A stretch of 41,409 bases of DNA from DASQPJ01 sp036268355. GTDB lineage: Bacteria; Actinomycetota; Actinomycetes; Sporichthyales; Sporichthyaceae. A program made the translations under genes and the position numbers. The notes beneath the pieces are model-generated. The model searched no databases and had not been told where the DNA came from. It worked only from the letters and a program-made list of their open reading frames with translations. The stretch is taken from positions 1 through 41,409 of the forward strand of contig DATAUG010000072.1 in assembly GCA_036268355.1 (NCBI GenBank). Direction: 5' to 3'. Positions 1 to 8,293 of this stretch are shown piece by piece. Position 1 is the stretch's first letter. Each line of letters starts with the position of its first letter.

Positions 1-357
1 GACGGCACCATCTACGTCGGAGCGACCAACGGTCCGGCTGCCGAGGCCGCGCGGAACACGATCAACGCGATCGCCAACCCGACCATGCCGGAGGTCGGCG
101 AGCGTTACCTGGGCACGGTGGTCAAGACCACCACGTTCGGCGCGTTCGTCTCGCTGGTCCCCGGCCGCGACGGCCTGCTGCACATCTCGCAGTTGCGCAA
201 GCTGGCGGGCGGCAAGCGGGTCGACAACGTCGAGGACATCGTCGCCGTGGGCAGCAAGCTGCTGGTCGAGATCGCCGAGGTCGACCCGCGCGGCAAGCTG
301 TCGTTGATCCCGGTGGTCGAGGGCGGCGAGGAGCCCGCCGACAGCGCCGACGAGTGA
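1..357 (+). CDS. pnp: Polyribonucleotide nucleotidyltransferase, C-terminal part
   Basis: This is the last 118 codons of PNPase, the phosphorolytic 3'-to-5' exoribonuclease of RNA turnover; the 5' part lies outside the window. The first codons read as the end of a KH domain (IYVGATNG). A complete S1 RNA-binding domain follows (YLGTVVKTTTFGAFVSL, then GRDGLLHISQL), and the protein ends in a short acidic tail. The stop TGA overlaps the GTG start of the next gene (GTGA), which implies translational coupling. The pnp and M16 peptidase pair is conserved in actinobacteria. Identification is firm despite the truncation. Confidence 0.95.
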   Translation, partial: DGTIYVGATNGPAAEAARNTINAIANPTMPEVGERYLGTVVKTTTFGAFVSLVPGRDGLLHISQLRKLAGGKRVDNVEDIVAVGSKLLVEIAEVDPRGKLSLIPVVEGGEEPADSADE

Positions 358-1697
358 CGGCTAGGAATCTGACGTCCGGTCAGCAGCGTCCGGGGTCCAC
401 CCGGACGCTGCTGGCCCCCGGCCCGGACTCCGGCGGCGTGCGGCGTACCGTGCTGCCCGGTGGGCTGCGGGTGTTGACCGAGCAGATGCCTGCGGTCCGG
501 TCGGCGACGTTCGGGATCTGGGTCGGGGTCGGCTCCCGCGACGAGACCCCGAGCCTGGCCGGTGCCACCCACTACCTGGAGCACCTGCTTTTCAAGGGCA
601 CCCGGCGGCGCGACGCGTTGACCATCTCGGCCACCCTCGAGGCGGTCGGCGGCGACCTGAACGCCTTCACCAGCAAGGAATACACCTGCTACCACGCCCG
701 GGTGCTGGACACCGACCTGCCGCTGGCCATCGACGTGATCGTCGACATGGTGACCTCCTCGCTGATCGCCTCGGCCGATGTGGATGCCGAGCGCGACGTG
801 ATTCTCGAAGAGATCGCCATGAACGAGGACGACCCGACCGACGCCGTGCAGGAGGCCTTCGCCGGGCAGTTGCACGTCGACTCACCGTTGGGCCGGCCCA
901 TCCTCGGGACGGTCGACTCGATCCGTGGGTTGAGCCGGACGGCGATCGCCGGCTACTACCGCCGCCGTTACGTCGCGCCGAACATCGTGGTGACCGCCGC
1001 CGGGAATCTGACGCACAATCAGGTCGTCCGCGACGTCCGCACGGCGTTCCACAAGGCCGGCGCGCTCGGTGCCGACTCGGTTCCCGCGCCGACCCGGCGC
1101 GGGGTGTCCCGGCAGGTGCCGCGGCCCGGGGTGACGGTGCTGCACCGGCCAACCGAGCAGGCGAACCTGGTGCTCGGAATGCCGGGTCTGGCGCGCACGG
1201 ATCCACGTCGCTTCGCGTTCGGCGTGCTCAACGCGGCGCTGGGCGGCGGTATGAGCTCCCGGCTGTTCCAAGAGGTCCGCGAGAAGCGTGGACTGGCCTA
1301 CTCCGTCTACAGTTTCAGCGCTCAGTACGCCGACGCGGGCGCATTCGGCGTCTACGCCGGCTGCATGCCGCAGAAGATCGACGAAGTGCTGGAGGTCTGC
1401 CGCACCCAGTTGGCGGCGGTCGCAGCCGACGGCATCACCCCGGACGAACTGGCCCGGGGCATCGGCCAGCTCAAGGGCGCCTATGTGCTGGGTCTGGAGG
1501 ACACCGGTCAACGGATGTCCCGGCTGGGCAAGTCGGAGGTGGCCTACGGCGAGCTGCTCCCCGTCGACGAGGTGCTGCGTCGGCTCGACGCGGTGACCCT
1601 GGACGAGGTGCAGGCGGTGGCCGGGCAGCTTCTGGCGGCGCCGCAGACGCTGGCTGTGGTCGGCCCCTTCGAGCCGGACCGGGACTTCGGCCGGTAG
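354..1697 (+). CDS. M16 family zinc metallopeptidase (processing-peptidase-like)
   Basis: The 447-residue protein belongs to the insulinase / mitochondrial-processing-peptidase family. The inverted zinc motif HxxEH is at residues 73-77 (HYLEH), and the third ligand is probably Glu153, 76 residues further on, in the LEEIAMNED segment. The C-terminal half carries the usual GGGMSSRLFQEVREKRGLAY signature. The length fits the single-chain bacterial type of about 420-450 residues. The GTG start overlaps the pnp stop by four bases, so the two genes are probably coupled. dapB follows after eight bases. The substrate is unknown in this family; a role in processing small proteins or peptides is inference. 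Confidence 0.93.
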   Translation: MTARNLTSGQQRPGSTRTLLAPGPDSGGVRRTVLPGGLRVLTEQMPAVRSATFGIWVGVGSRDETPSLAGATHYLEHLLFKGTRRRDALTISATLEAVGGDLNAFTSKEYTCYHARVLDTDLPLAIDVIVDMVTSSLIASADVDAERDVILEEIAMNEDDPTDAVQEAFAGQLHVDSPLGRPILGTVDSIRGLSRTAIAGYYRRRYVAPNIVVTAAGNLTHNQVVRDVRTAFHKAGALGADSVPAPTRRGVSRQVPRPGVTVLHRPTEQANLVLGMPGLARTDPRRFAFGVLNAALGGGMSSRLFQEVREKRGLAYSVYSFSAQYADAGAFGVYAGCMPQKIDEVLEVCRTQLAAVAADGITPDELARGIGQLKGAYVLGLEDTGQRMSRLGKSEVAYGELLPVDEVLRRLDAVTLDEVQAVAGQLLAAPQTLAVVGPFEPDRDFGR

Positions 1698-1705
1698 GAG
1701 ATGCC

Positions 1706-2458
1706 TTGACGATCAGGGTGGCAGTGCTCGGGTCGGCCGGCCGGATGGGTCAGGAAACCTGCGCGGCCCTCGTCGCCGCCGACGACATGGAACTGGTCGC
1801 GGCCGTGGACCAGGCCGACCCGATGACCGCGCTGACCACGGCCGGGGCCCAGGTGGCGGTGGACTTCACCAATCCCGGCGTGGTGATGGGCAACCTGGAG
1901 TTCGTGATCGATGCGGGGATCCACGCGGTCGTCGGCACCACCGGCTTCGACGAGTCCCGCTTGGCCACCGTCCGGGGTTGGTTGGCCCGGCGCCCCGAGG
2001 TGGGCGTGCTGATCGCGCCGAACTTCGGGATCGCCGCGGTGTTGATGATGCGGTTCGCGGCCCAGGCGGCGCGCTTCTTCGAATCGGTGGAGATCGTCGA
2101 GTTGCACCACCCGGACAAGGTCGACGCGCCCAGCGGCACGGCCGCGCGCACCGCGGAGCTGATCGGCGCCGCGCGCACCGCGGCAGGCTTGGGCCCGATG
2201 CCGGACGCCACCCGGACCGGCCTGCCGGGTGCGCGCGGGGCGGCGGCGGCGGGCGTCCCGATCCACTCCCTGCGGCTGCGCGGCCTGGTCGCGCACCAGG
2301 AGGTCATCTTCGGCGATCTCGGCGAGACACTCACGATTCGGCACGACTCGTTGCACCGCTCCTCATTCATGCCCGGCGTCCTGTTGGGGGTGCGCCGGCT
2401 GGCCGCCGGCTGCCCGGGACTGACGGTCGGGTTGGAGCACTTCCTCGACCTTTCATGA
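1706..2458 (+). CDS. dapB: 4-hydroxy-tetrahydrodipicolinate reductase
   Basis: This enzyme makes tetrahydrodipicolinate with NAD(P)H in the lysine/meso-diaminopimelate pathway, which also feeds peptidoglycan. The Rossmann motif GSAGRMG is at residues 9-15, VGTTGF at about 76-81, and the catalytic block HHPDK at 134-138 is followed by the substrate-binding PSGTA. Length (250 aa) is normal. The start is TTG at 1706, five to six bases after TAGGAG; the nearby ATG at 1701 meets a stop at once. It belongs to the pnp-M16-dapB run, and dapA lies 2.8 kb downstream beyond a surface-protein gene and thyX. Confidence 0.97.
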   Translation: MTIRVAVLGSAGRMGQETCAALVAADDMELVAAVDQADPMTALTTAGAQVAVDFTNPGVVMGNLEFVIDAGIHAVVGTTGFDESRLATVRGWLARRPEVGVLIAPNFGIAAVLMMRFAAQAARFFESVEIVELHHPDKVDAPSGTAARTAELIGAARTAAGLGPMPDATRTGLPGARGAAAAGVPIHSLRLRGLVAHQEVIFGDLGETLTIRHDSLHRSSFMPGVLLGVRRLAAGCPGLTVGLEHFLDLS

Positions 2459-2500
2459 ATCGGCCTTTCATGAGGCACCGCAAGGCATCTGACTGAGCGT

Positions 2501-2513
2501 CAGTTGGCAACTG
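2501..2513. repeat. Perfect inverted repeat in the dapB to surface-protein gap
   Basis: CAGTTG-G-CAACTG is a perfect 6-bp inverted repeat. It overlaps a second small one (CTGAC and GTCAG, 2489-2503). Just upstream, CTTTCATGA occurs twice (2450-2458 and 2465-2473). There is no T-tract, so an operator or a weak terminator hairpin are equally possible. The rest of the 234-bp gap shows nothing recognisable. Confidence 0.3.
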
Positions 2514-2692
2514 TGATCACCGGACGCGTTCGGGCGGTTCCGGTGCGTGCCCGGGCGGGCAAAGATCGTGGCAATCTCGCGGCCCTGGTGCGCTTGCGGC
2601 GTGTCGCCGCGTTCCGATGTGTGCGGCCGGGCAGTTATTGTCCAGGAGAGTCAGCGAAGCGATGCGAATCGCACGACCACCCGAGGTTGTCC

Positions 2693-4348
2693 ATGCCCCT
2701 GCGCGCCCCCCGTCGTACCGCCGCATTGATCGCCGCGTCCGCAGTCATCTCCGCCGGTGTGTTCGCCGCCGCGCCGGTGGCAGGGGCGGCCGACGCGCCT
2801 GTACCGGCCTACCGCGGCTCCGCGTTGGCGTTGGCTGTCAAGGTCGATCTGGGTGGCACGACGATCCTCGACACAGTGCTGCCCGGTGGGGTCAAGTTCC
2901 CGGTCGGCGGGACCGGCGAACTGATGCGGTTGCCCAACGAGCTGTCGAACGTCGCGACGTTGCAGGTGCTCGACGAGTCGTCGAAGATCACCAAGGACAA
3001 CACTCTGCAGTCCAACGCGCTGGCCGCTTCGCTGTCGGTGCTGCAAGGCCTGGTCGGTGCCCAGTTGCTGAACGCCGACTGCTCGGCCGACGGCTCGCAG
3101 GTGGCTGGGGATTCGCAGGTGCGCGGCCTGACCCTGGCGGGCACCAAGATCCCGGTCGAGCTCGGCAAGCCCAACTTTGCCGCCGAGATCCCCGCCGAGT
3201 TGGCGAAGCTGGTCCAGGGCGGGATCTACGTCAACGAACAGAGCCACTCCGACGACGGCGTGCTGCAGATCCGGGCGCTGCACCTGCGGCTGTCGGTCGC
3301 GCCGGATGCCTTGACGAGCGCGTTGCGGTCGACGGTCCCGCAGGTGCGGGCGCTGGCTGAGCGGGTCACCGGCGCTGTGGAGACCGTCACCGGGAAGACG
3401 CTCGAGCAGTTGCTCGGCAAGCAGCAGGCGATCACCGGCGGGGGCCACGGGGCATCGGCCGACGCGGACGTACGTCGCCAGGCGAGCGCGCTCAAGGCCC
3501 GTCCGGCGCAGGACGCGCACGCCACCGGTGCCGCCGCGGTGGCCCGCCCGGCCGTGCCCGCGGCCACCGCCACCCGCTCCGAAACGGCAGCCGCCGCGGC
3601 GGGGAGTTCGGCCGCCGCCCCCGCCCAGCGGTCCACCACCGCGAACACCTCGACCGCGGAACGGAAAGCCGACGACGCGGCGGTCGCGCGGCAGGCGCAG
3701 GACACCGACACCGCGGAAACCACCGACGAGCAGGCATTGGATCAGCGCGCCGAGCGCGGCGCCCAGGCCGCGGATCCGGCGCCGCAGCCGGCGACGCCGG
3801 CGGACTCCACCGCATCCGCCGCAGCGGTGCAGCAGTCACCCGACCAGGTGCCGGCGAGCCCGCAGCAGGCCGACGAGGCCGCCGCCGCACCGGCGTCGCA
3901 GCCGGTGGTCACCGAGCAGTCACCCGGAGCCAGGTACGGCAGCGGCCCGGCCACCGCGCCGGCGAAGCCCGACAGTGCCGACGTGTCCCGAGGGGACCAG
4001 ACGGCGCTGTCCCGACAGGCCGCGCAGGCGGCCGCCGCCCGGGCCGACGACAAGTCCGACGGCAGCGAATTGAGCGTCCGGCAGCGCGCCGCCGCGCCCA
4101 CGGCCGCCGTGCCGGCCGCAACGGCCGGCAAGGGGCTGGTGAACCTGGACATCGTGGTCAGCCAGGTCAGCTGCGCCGGCGCCCGGATCGTGGAGGCCGC
4201 GGCCCCGGTGAAGCCGGCGGTGCTGCCGCACACCGGCGCGAACGGCCACGCCACCCGGGACCTCGGCGTGGTCGGCCTGGGGCTGATCCTGGCGGGCTCG
4301 ACCGTGATCGACCGACTCCGTCGGCGCCGCGGTCCGGTCGCGCACTGA
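2693..4348 (+). CDS. Secreted, LPXTG-type cell-wall-anchored protein with Ala/Gln/Thr-rich middle
   Basis: The ATG at 2693 gives 551 residues and places a classic signal peptide at the N-terminus: PRR, a hydrophobic stretch, then AGAADAPVPAY near residue 30. An upstream in-frame start would bury the signal. Residues about 35-240 form a compact globular region. About 250-500 is a low-complexity Ala/Gln/Thr/Asp-rich segment, probably a wall-spanning stalk. The segment VNLDIVVSQVSCAGARIVE then precedes a sortase signal: LPHTGA, a hydrophobic helix, and the tail RLRRRRGPVAH. The globular part resembles actinobacterial choice-of-anchor surface proteins, but no function is recognised. It interrupts the dapB-thyX-dapA order and is probably an accessory insertion. 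Confidence 0.85.
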   Translation: MPLRAPRRTAALIAASAVISAGVFAAAPVAGAADAPVPAYRGSALALAVKVDLGGTTILDTVLPGGVKFPVGGTGELMRLPNELSNVATLQVLDESSKITKDNTLQSNALAASLSVLQGLVGAQLLNADCSADGSQVAGDSQVRGLTLAGTKIPVELGKPNFAAEIPAELAKLVQGGIYVNEQSHSDDGVLQIRALHLRLSVAPDALTSALRSTVPQVRALAERVTGAVETVTGKTLEQLLGKQQAITGGGHGASADADVRRQASALKARPAQDAHATGAAAVARPAVPAATATRSETAAAAAGSSAAAPAQRSTTANTSTAERKADDAAVARQAQDTDTAETTDEQALDQRAERGAQAADPAPQPATPADSTASAAAVQQSPDQVPASPQQADEAAAAPASQPVVTEQSPGARYGSGPATAPAKPDSADVSRGDQTALSRQAAQAAAARADDKSDGSELSVRQRAAAPTAAVPAATAGKGLVNLDIVVSQVSCAGARIVEAAAPVKPAVLPHTGANGHATRDLGVVGLGLILAGSTVIDRLRRRRGPVAH

Positions 4349-4360
4349 GCGCGGGCGTCC

Positions 4361-4381
4361 TCCCGGCACCCGGGTGCGGGA
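4361..4381 (+). terminator. GC-rich hairpin after the surface-protein gene
   Basis: TCCCGGCACCC is followed by GGGTGCGGGA. The palindrome CACCCGGGTG is extended by a near-complete outer stem with one bulge, beginning 12 bases after the stop codon. No U-tract follows, as is common for actinobacterial hairpins, so termination is only a suggestion. Confidence 0.4.
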
Positions 4382-4447
4382 ATTGTCGGTGGCGGGCGAC
4401 ATGATCTGCGCGGGTTGCCGACCGGTGCGGCCCGAGGGGAGGGCGTG

Positions 4448-5224
4448 ATGACCGTGGCCCAGGCCGACGTGGGCTCGGCCGACGTGGGCTCGGCCGACGT
4501 GGAGTCGGCCGCGCCGATCGTGTTCCGCAGCGCGATGACCGTGGAGCTGGTCAAGGCCACCGCGTCGGACGCGGACGTGTTGTTCGCGGCCCGGGTGTCG
4601 ACCAAGGGCGAGGCCTCGCGGGCCGACGTGGATTCCGATGCGTCCCGTTCGGCCGGGCTGATCCGCTACCTGATGCGCGACAGGCACGGCAGTCCGTTCG
4701 AGCACAACTCGATGACGTTCTTCATCGAGGCGCCGATCTTCGTGTTCCGGGAGTTCATGCGGCACCGTCTTGCGTCTTACAACGAGGAGAGCGGCAGATA
4801 TCGCGAGCTGCGACCGGTGTTCTACGTCCCCGGCCCGGAGCGCAAGCTGCGTCAGGAGGGCAAGCCGGGCGCCTACACCTTCGTCGACGGGACATCCGAG
4901 CAGCACGAGTTGGTCGATCGGTTGACTCGGGAGAGCTGCCGATCCGCTTATGCGGCCTATCAGGAGATGCTCGCGGCCGGGGTGGCGCGCGAGGTGGCCC
5001 GGATCGTATTGCCGGTGACCACCTTCTCCTCGATGTACGTGACCATGAACGCCCGGGCATTGATGAACTTCCTCTCGCTGCGGACCAAGCGGGAGGACTC
5101 CATGTTCCCGTCGTTCCCGCAGCGGGAGATCGAGATGGTGGCCGAGCAGATGGAGCGGTTCTGGGCGGAGCTGATGCCGTTGACGCACGCCGCATTCGAC
5201 GGCAACGGGCGGGTGGCGCCCTGA
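4448..5224 (+). CDS. thyX: Flavin-dependent thymidylate synthase
   Basis: ThyX methylates dUMP to dTMP with methylenetetrahydrofolate and FAD/NADPH. The family signature RHRx7S is intact at residues 105-115 (RHRLASYNEES), followed by GRYREL, and the C-terminal RTKREDSMFPSFPQREIEM segment is typical. The chosen start is ATG 4448 after GAGGGGAGGG (258 aa). A TTG at 4415 would add residues without family similarity. The N-terminus carries three tandem copies of the pentapeptide ADVGS/ADVES, a lineage-specific extension. The gene sits before dapA and rnj as in mycobacteria and related genera. No thyA is visible in the window. Confidence 0.97.
   Translation: MTVAQADVGSADVGSADVESAAPIVFRSAMTVELVKATASDADVLFAARVSTKGEASRADVDSDASRSAGLIRYLMRDRHGSPFEHNSMTFFIEAPIFVFREFMRHRLASYNEESGRYRELRPVFYVPGPERKLRQEGKPGAYTFVDGTSEQHELVDRLTRESCRSAYAAYQEMLAAGVAREVARIVLPVTTFSSMYVTMNARALMNFLSLRTKREDSMFPSFPQREIEMVAEQMERFWAELMPLTHAAFDGNGRVAP
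4463..4507 (+). repeat. 15-bp tandem repeat (three copies) in the thyX 5' end
   Basis: GCCGACGTGGGCTCG occurs twice in tandem and a third copy has GAG for GGC. The unit is a multiple of three, so copy-number change would keep the frame and only lengthen or shorten the disordered N-terminus. Confidence 0.85.
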
Positions 5225-5270
5225 TCAGCGGGCCGGTCAGCAGCGCGGTCGGCCGCCGTCGGGGGGCTGG

Positions 5271-6200
5271 ATGCGGGATACTTCGAACATGTCCAGTTCT
5301 GCCGTGACGCCGCAGACCCCCTTCGGCCGGGTGCTGACCGCGATGGTCACGCCGTTCGACACCCACGGCGAGGTCGACCTCGACGGCGCGGCGCAGTTGG
5401 CCGTCGAGCTCATGGACTCCGGGCACGACGGTCTGGTCCTCAACGGCACCACCGGTGAGTCCCCGACCACCTCCGACGCGGAGAAGGAACGGCTGATCCG
5501 CGCCGTCGTCGAGGCCGTGGGCGATCGATCGGTGATCCTTGCGGGCGTCGGCACCAACGACACCCGGCACACCGTGGAGCTCGCCCAGGCGGCCGAGAAG
5601 GCAGGCGCGCAGGGCCTGCTGGTCGTGACGCCGTACTACAACAAGCCGCCACAGGCGGGTCTTCACGAGCACTTCCGGACCGTCGCGGACGCGACCGGCC
5701 TACCGGTGATGCTCTATGACATCCCCGGTCGCTCCGGGGTCCAGATCGCCACCGAAACGCTGATCCGGCTTGCCGAGCACGATCGGATCGTGGCGGTCAA
5801 GGACGCCAAGGACGACCTCGGGGCGTCCAGCGTGGTGCTGGCCTCGACCGACCTGGCCTACTACTCCGGCAGCGACATGTTCAACCTGCCGCTGCTCTCG
5901 ATCGGGGCTGTCGGCTTCGTGAGCGTGGTGGGCCACCTGGCGGGGCCTGCGCTGCGGCAGCTGGTCGAGGCCTGGACAGCCGGCGCGACCGCGGCCGCCA
6001 CCGCCTTGCATCGCGAGCTGCTTCCGCTTTACCAGGGCCTTTTCCGCACCCAGGGCACGATTCTGGTCAAGGCCGCCCTGGCGCTGCAGAACCGGCCGGG
6101 CGGGGGCGTCCGGCCTCCGCTGGTCCCGGCGACGCCGGAGCAGATCGAGCAATTGCGGATGGACCTGGTGGCCGGCGGTGTCCGGCTGGGTTCGGGCTGA
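5271..6200 (+). CDS. dapA: 4-hydroxy-tetrahydrodipicolinate synthase
   Basis: DapA condenses pyruvate with aspartate semialdehyde, the first committed step to lysine and diaminopimelate. Numbered from ATG 5271: the GTTGES loop is at 59-64, TPYYNKPP at 120-127, catalytic Tyr149 lies in LYDIPGR, and the Schiff-base Lys177 in VAVKDAK. Length (309 aa) is normal. ATG 5271 follows a G-run (GGGGGGCTGG). ATG 5289 is an alternative, preceded at six bases by GATACT, a possible -10 box for a leaderless message; family alignments fit either. The product feeds dapB upstream. Confidence 0.96.
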   Translation: MRDTSNMSSSAVTPQTPFGRVLTAMVTPFDTHGEVDLDGAAQLAVELMDSGHDGLVLNGTTGESPTTSDAEKERLIRAVVEAVGDRSVILAGVGTNDTRHTVELAQAAEKAGAQGLLVVTPYYNKPPQAGLHEHFRTVADATGLPVMLYDIPGRSGVQIATETLIRLAEHDRIVAVKDAKDDLGASSVVLASTDLAYYSGSDMFNLPLLSIGAVGFVSVVGHLAGPALRQLVEAWTAGATAAATALHRELLPLYQGLFRTQGTILVKAALALQNRPGGGVRPPLVPATPEQIEQLRMDLVAGGVRLGSG

Positions 6201-6212
6201 CCGGCGATGGGC

Positions 6213-6252
6213 ATGACGGTGTGTCAGTTGAGATGACGGTGTGTCAGATGAG
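6213..6252 (+). repeat. Two tandem 20-bp repeats upstream of rnj
   Basis: ATGACGGTGTGTCAGTTGAG is followed directly by ATGACGGTGTGTCAGATGAG, 19 of 20 bases identical, beginning 13 bases after the dapA stop. A weaker partial copy (CATCAGTTGGCGG) follows. The pattern could be operator repeats for rnj or the remnant of an insertion-sequence end. No transposase is present. Confidence 0.85.
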
Positions 6253-6282
6253 AGGGCATCAGTTGGCGGCTTGCCAGTGAAT

Positions 6283-6382
6283 GAGTGCAGCGAGCGAACC
6301 GATGAACACAAGCGAGGCAGGCTTCAGGAGCGCGAGCTTGCTCGCGGTCCCGAGCCGATTGAGTTTGTCGACCGAAGGGAAC
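6283..6382 (+). repeat. Dispersed repeat element in the rnj leader
   Basis: The 228-bp dapA-rnj gap holds no convincing gene. This part has three pieces. GAGTGCAGCGAGCGAA (6283-6298) resembles the sequence at 12116-12131. A 16-bp hairpin (CGCGAGC-TT-GCTCGCG) is at 6331-6346. The block at 6348-6382 begins TCCCGAGCCGATTGA and ends GACCGAAGGGAAC, and it recurs on the minus strand at 28902-28937, inside an insertion that breaks a DinB-family gene. Two sites sharing blocks of 15 and 13 identical bases, plus a hairpin just upstream, point to a short mobile or REP/MITE-like element. Confidence 0.7.
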
Positions 6383-6428
6383 CCAGCAGCGTGACTGCGG
6401 CCGCAGACCGAGCTTGCGAGGTCACGGC

Positions 6429-8114
6429 ATGAGCCATCCGCATCCGGAGTTGTCGAATCCACCTGCGCTGCCGCCCGGTGGCCTGCGCATCGTCTCGCTG
6501 GGCGGAATCGGCGAGATCGGCCGGAACATGACGGTCTTCGAGCACGCCGGTCGCCTGTTGATCGTCGACTGCGGCGTGTTGTTCCCGGAGGCGCACCAAC
6601 CTGGCGTCGACCTGGTCCTGCCGGACTTCTCGATGATCGCGAACCGGTTGGACGACGTCGAGGCGATCGTGCTCACGCACGCCCACGAGGACCACATCGG
6701 TGGCGTGCCGTACCTGCTGCGCCACAAGCCCGACATCCCGTTGGTCGGGTCGAAGCTCACGCTGGCGCTCACCGAGGCAAAGCTGACCGAGCACCGCATC
6801 CGGCCGTACACGTTGCAGGTGGTCGAGGGCGACCGGGAGCGGTTCGGTCCGTTCGAGTGCGAATTTCTTGCGGTCAACCACTCGATTCCGGACGCCATGG
6901 CGGTGGCGATCCGTACTCCGGCCGGGCTGGTGCTGCACACCGGCGACTTCAAGATGGACCAGCTGCCGTTGGACGGTCGGCTGACCGACCTGCCCGGGTT
7001 CGCCCGGCTCGGTGCCGAGGGCGTCGACCTGTTCATGGTCGACTCGACCAACGCCGAGGTGCCCGGCTTCATCCCCAACGAACGCGACATCGCACCCGTG
7101 CTGGATCGCGTGTTCGGCAAGGCATCGCGGCGGATCATCGTGGCCTGCTTCGCCTCCCACGTGCACCGGGTCCAGCAGGTGCTCGACACTGCGGCGGCCC
7201 ATCGGCGCAAGGTCGCGCTGGTCGGCCGTTCGATGGTGCGCAACATGGGCGTGGCCCGCGACCTGGGCTACCTCCGGGTGCCGCCGGGTCTGCTGGTGGA
7301 CATCAAGGCCGTCGAGGACCTGATGCCCGAGCAGGTGGTGCTGTTGTGCACGGGTTCGCAGGGCGAGCCGATGTCGGCGCTGTCGCGGATGGCCAGCCGC
7401 GACCACGCGATCAGCATCCTCGCCGACGACACGGTGATCCTGGCTTCCTCGCTGATCCCGGGCAACGAGACCGACGTCTTCCGGGTCGTCAACGGGCTGA
7501 CCCGGTTGGGCGCCAACGTGGTGCACAAGTCCAACGCGATGGTTCACGTGTCCGGGCACGCGTCGGCCGGCGAGCTGGTCTACTGCTACAACCTGGTCAA
7601 GCCGCGCCACGTGATGCCGGTGCACGGCGAACCGCGACACCTGCGAGCAAACGCGGAGTTGGCAATGCTCACCGGGGTGCCCGCGGAGCGGGTCCTGATC
7701 GCCGAGGACGGCGTGGTCGTCGACCTGGTCGCCGGCACCGCCAGGATCGTCGGGTCGGTGCCGTGCGGGTACGTCTACGTCGACGGGCTGTCGGTCGGTG
7801 ATGTCACCGAGGCCTCCTTGAAGGACCGCCGGATCCTCGGCGAGGAGGGCTTCGTCTCGGTGTTCGTGGTGATGGACGCGAGTACGGGGAAGATCACCGG
7901 CGGCCCGGAGGTGTCCGCCCGCGGTGCGGGAATCGACGACGACGCGTTGCAGGCGGTGCTGCCCCGGATCGTCGAGGCGCTGCACCGTGCCGCGGTCGAC
8001 GGCGTCGACGACCAGTACTCACTGCAGCAACTGATCCGCCGGGTGGTCGGCAAGTGGGTCAACGAGACCTACCGGCGGCGCCCGATGATCGTGCCGGTGG
8101 TCGTCGCGGTCTGA
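6429..8114 (+). CDS. rnj: Ribonuclease J
   Basis: RNase J is a metallo-beta-lactamase/beta-CASP nuclease with endo- and 5'-to-3' exonuclease activity in mRNA decay and rRNA maturation. The signature HAHEDHIGG begins at residue 84 (zinc ligands His84, His86, Asp88, His89). GGIGEIGRNM near residue 25, SGHASAGE, and MPVHGEPRHL in the beta-CASP/metal-binding part are also seen. The 561-residue length fits actinobacterial RNase J. ATG 6429 follows GAGG; a TTG at 6414 is less likely. The dapA-rnj order is conserved in actinobacteria, but here the leader is filled with repeats. Confidence 0.97.
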   Translation: MSHPHPELSNPPALPPGGLRIVSLGGIGEIGRNMTVFEHAGRLLIVDCGVLFPEAHQPGVDLVLPDFSMIANRLDDVEAIVLTHAHEDHIGGVPYLLRHKPDIPLVGSKLTLALTEAKLTEHRIRPYTLQVVEGDRERFGPFECEFLAVNHSIPDAMAVAIRTPAGLVLHTGDFKMDQLPLDGRLTDLPGFARLGAEGVDLFMVDSTNAEVPGFIPNERDIAPVLDRVFGKASRRIIVACFASHVHRVQQVLDTAAAHRRKVALVGRSMVRNMGVARDLGYLRVPPGLLVDIKAVEDLMPEQVVLLCTGSQGEPMSALSRMASRDHAISILADDTVILASSLIPGNETDVFRVVNGLTRLGANVVHKSNAMVHVSGHASAGELVYCYNLVKPRHVMPVHGEPRHLRANAELAMLTGVPAERVLIAEDGVVVDLVAGTARIVGSVPCGYVYVDGLSVGDVTEASLKDRRILGEEGFVSVFVVMDASTGKITGGPEVSARGAGIDDDALQAVLPRIVEALHRAAVDGVDDQYSLQQLIRRVVGKWVNETYRRRPMIVPVVVAV

Positions 8115-8210
8115 GCCCGGATCCGGCCGTCAACTTCTGGTGTCCGGCGTACCCTCGGCAGTCGCCCGGGGCGGGGTAAGCGGCTAGCTAGGCGGCGAAG
8201 AAGTTGAGGT

Positions 8211-8234
8211 GCTGCGGCCGCCGGAAGCCGCAGC
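8211..8234 (+). terminator. Perfect 8-bp stem hairpin between rnj and ftsK
   Basis: GCTGCGGC pairs with GCCGCAGC across an 8-base loop, about 97 bases after the rnj stop and 26 bases before the putative ftsK -35 box. It may be a U-less terminator for rnj. The 179-bp gap otherwise holds only the ftsK promoter. Confidence 0.4.
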
Positions 8235-8259
8235 GCGGCTGACCGCGGCGTGGCGCATG

Positions 8260-8287
8260 TTGCTGGTGTGGCCATTGAGACTAACGT
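8260..8287 (+). promoter_or_regulatory. Putative leaderless promoter of ftsK
   Basis: TTGCTG (8260-8265), a 16-base spacer and TAACGT (8282-8287) match a SigA-type promoter. The ATG at 8294 lies only six bases after the -10 box and has no Shine-Dalgarno sequence, so the transcript probably starts at or next to the start codon. Confidence 0.5.
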
Positions 8288-8293
8288 GGCATC

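Noticed and set aside
6241..6432. A 63-codon plus-strand frame in the rnj leader
   Set aside because: It runs through the tandem repeat, the hairpin and the dispersed block and has no ribosome-binding site or family match. The repeats explain the sequence better.
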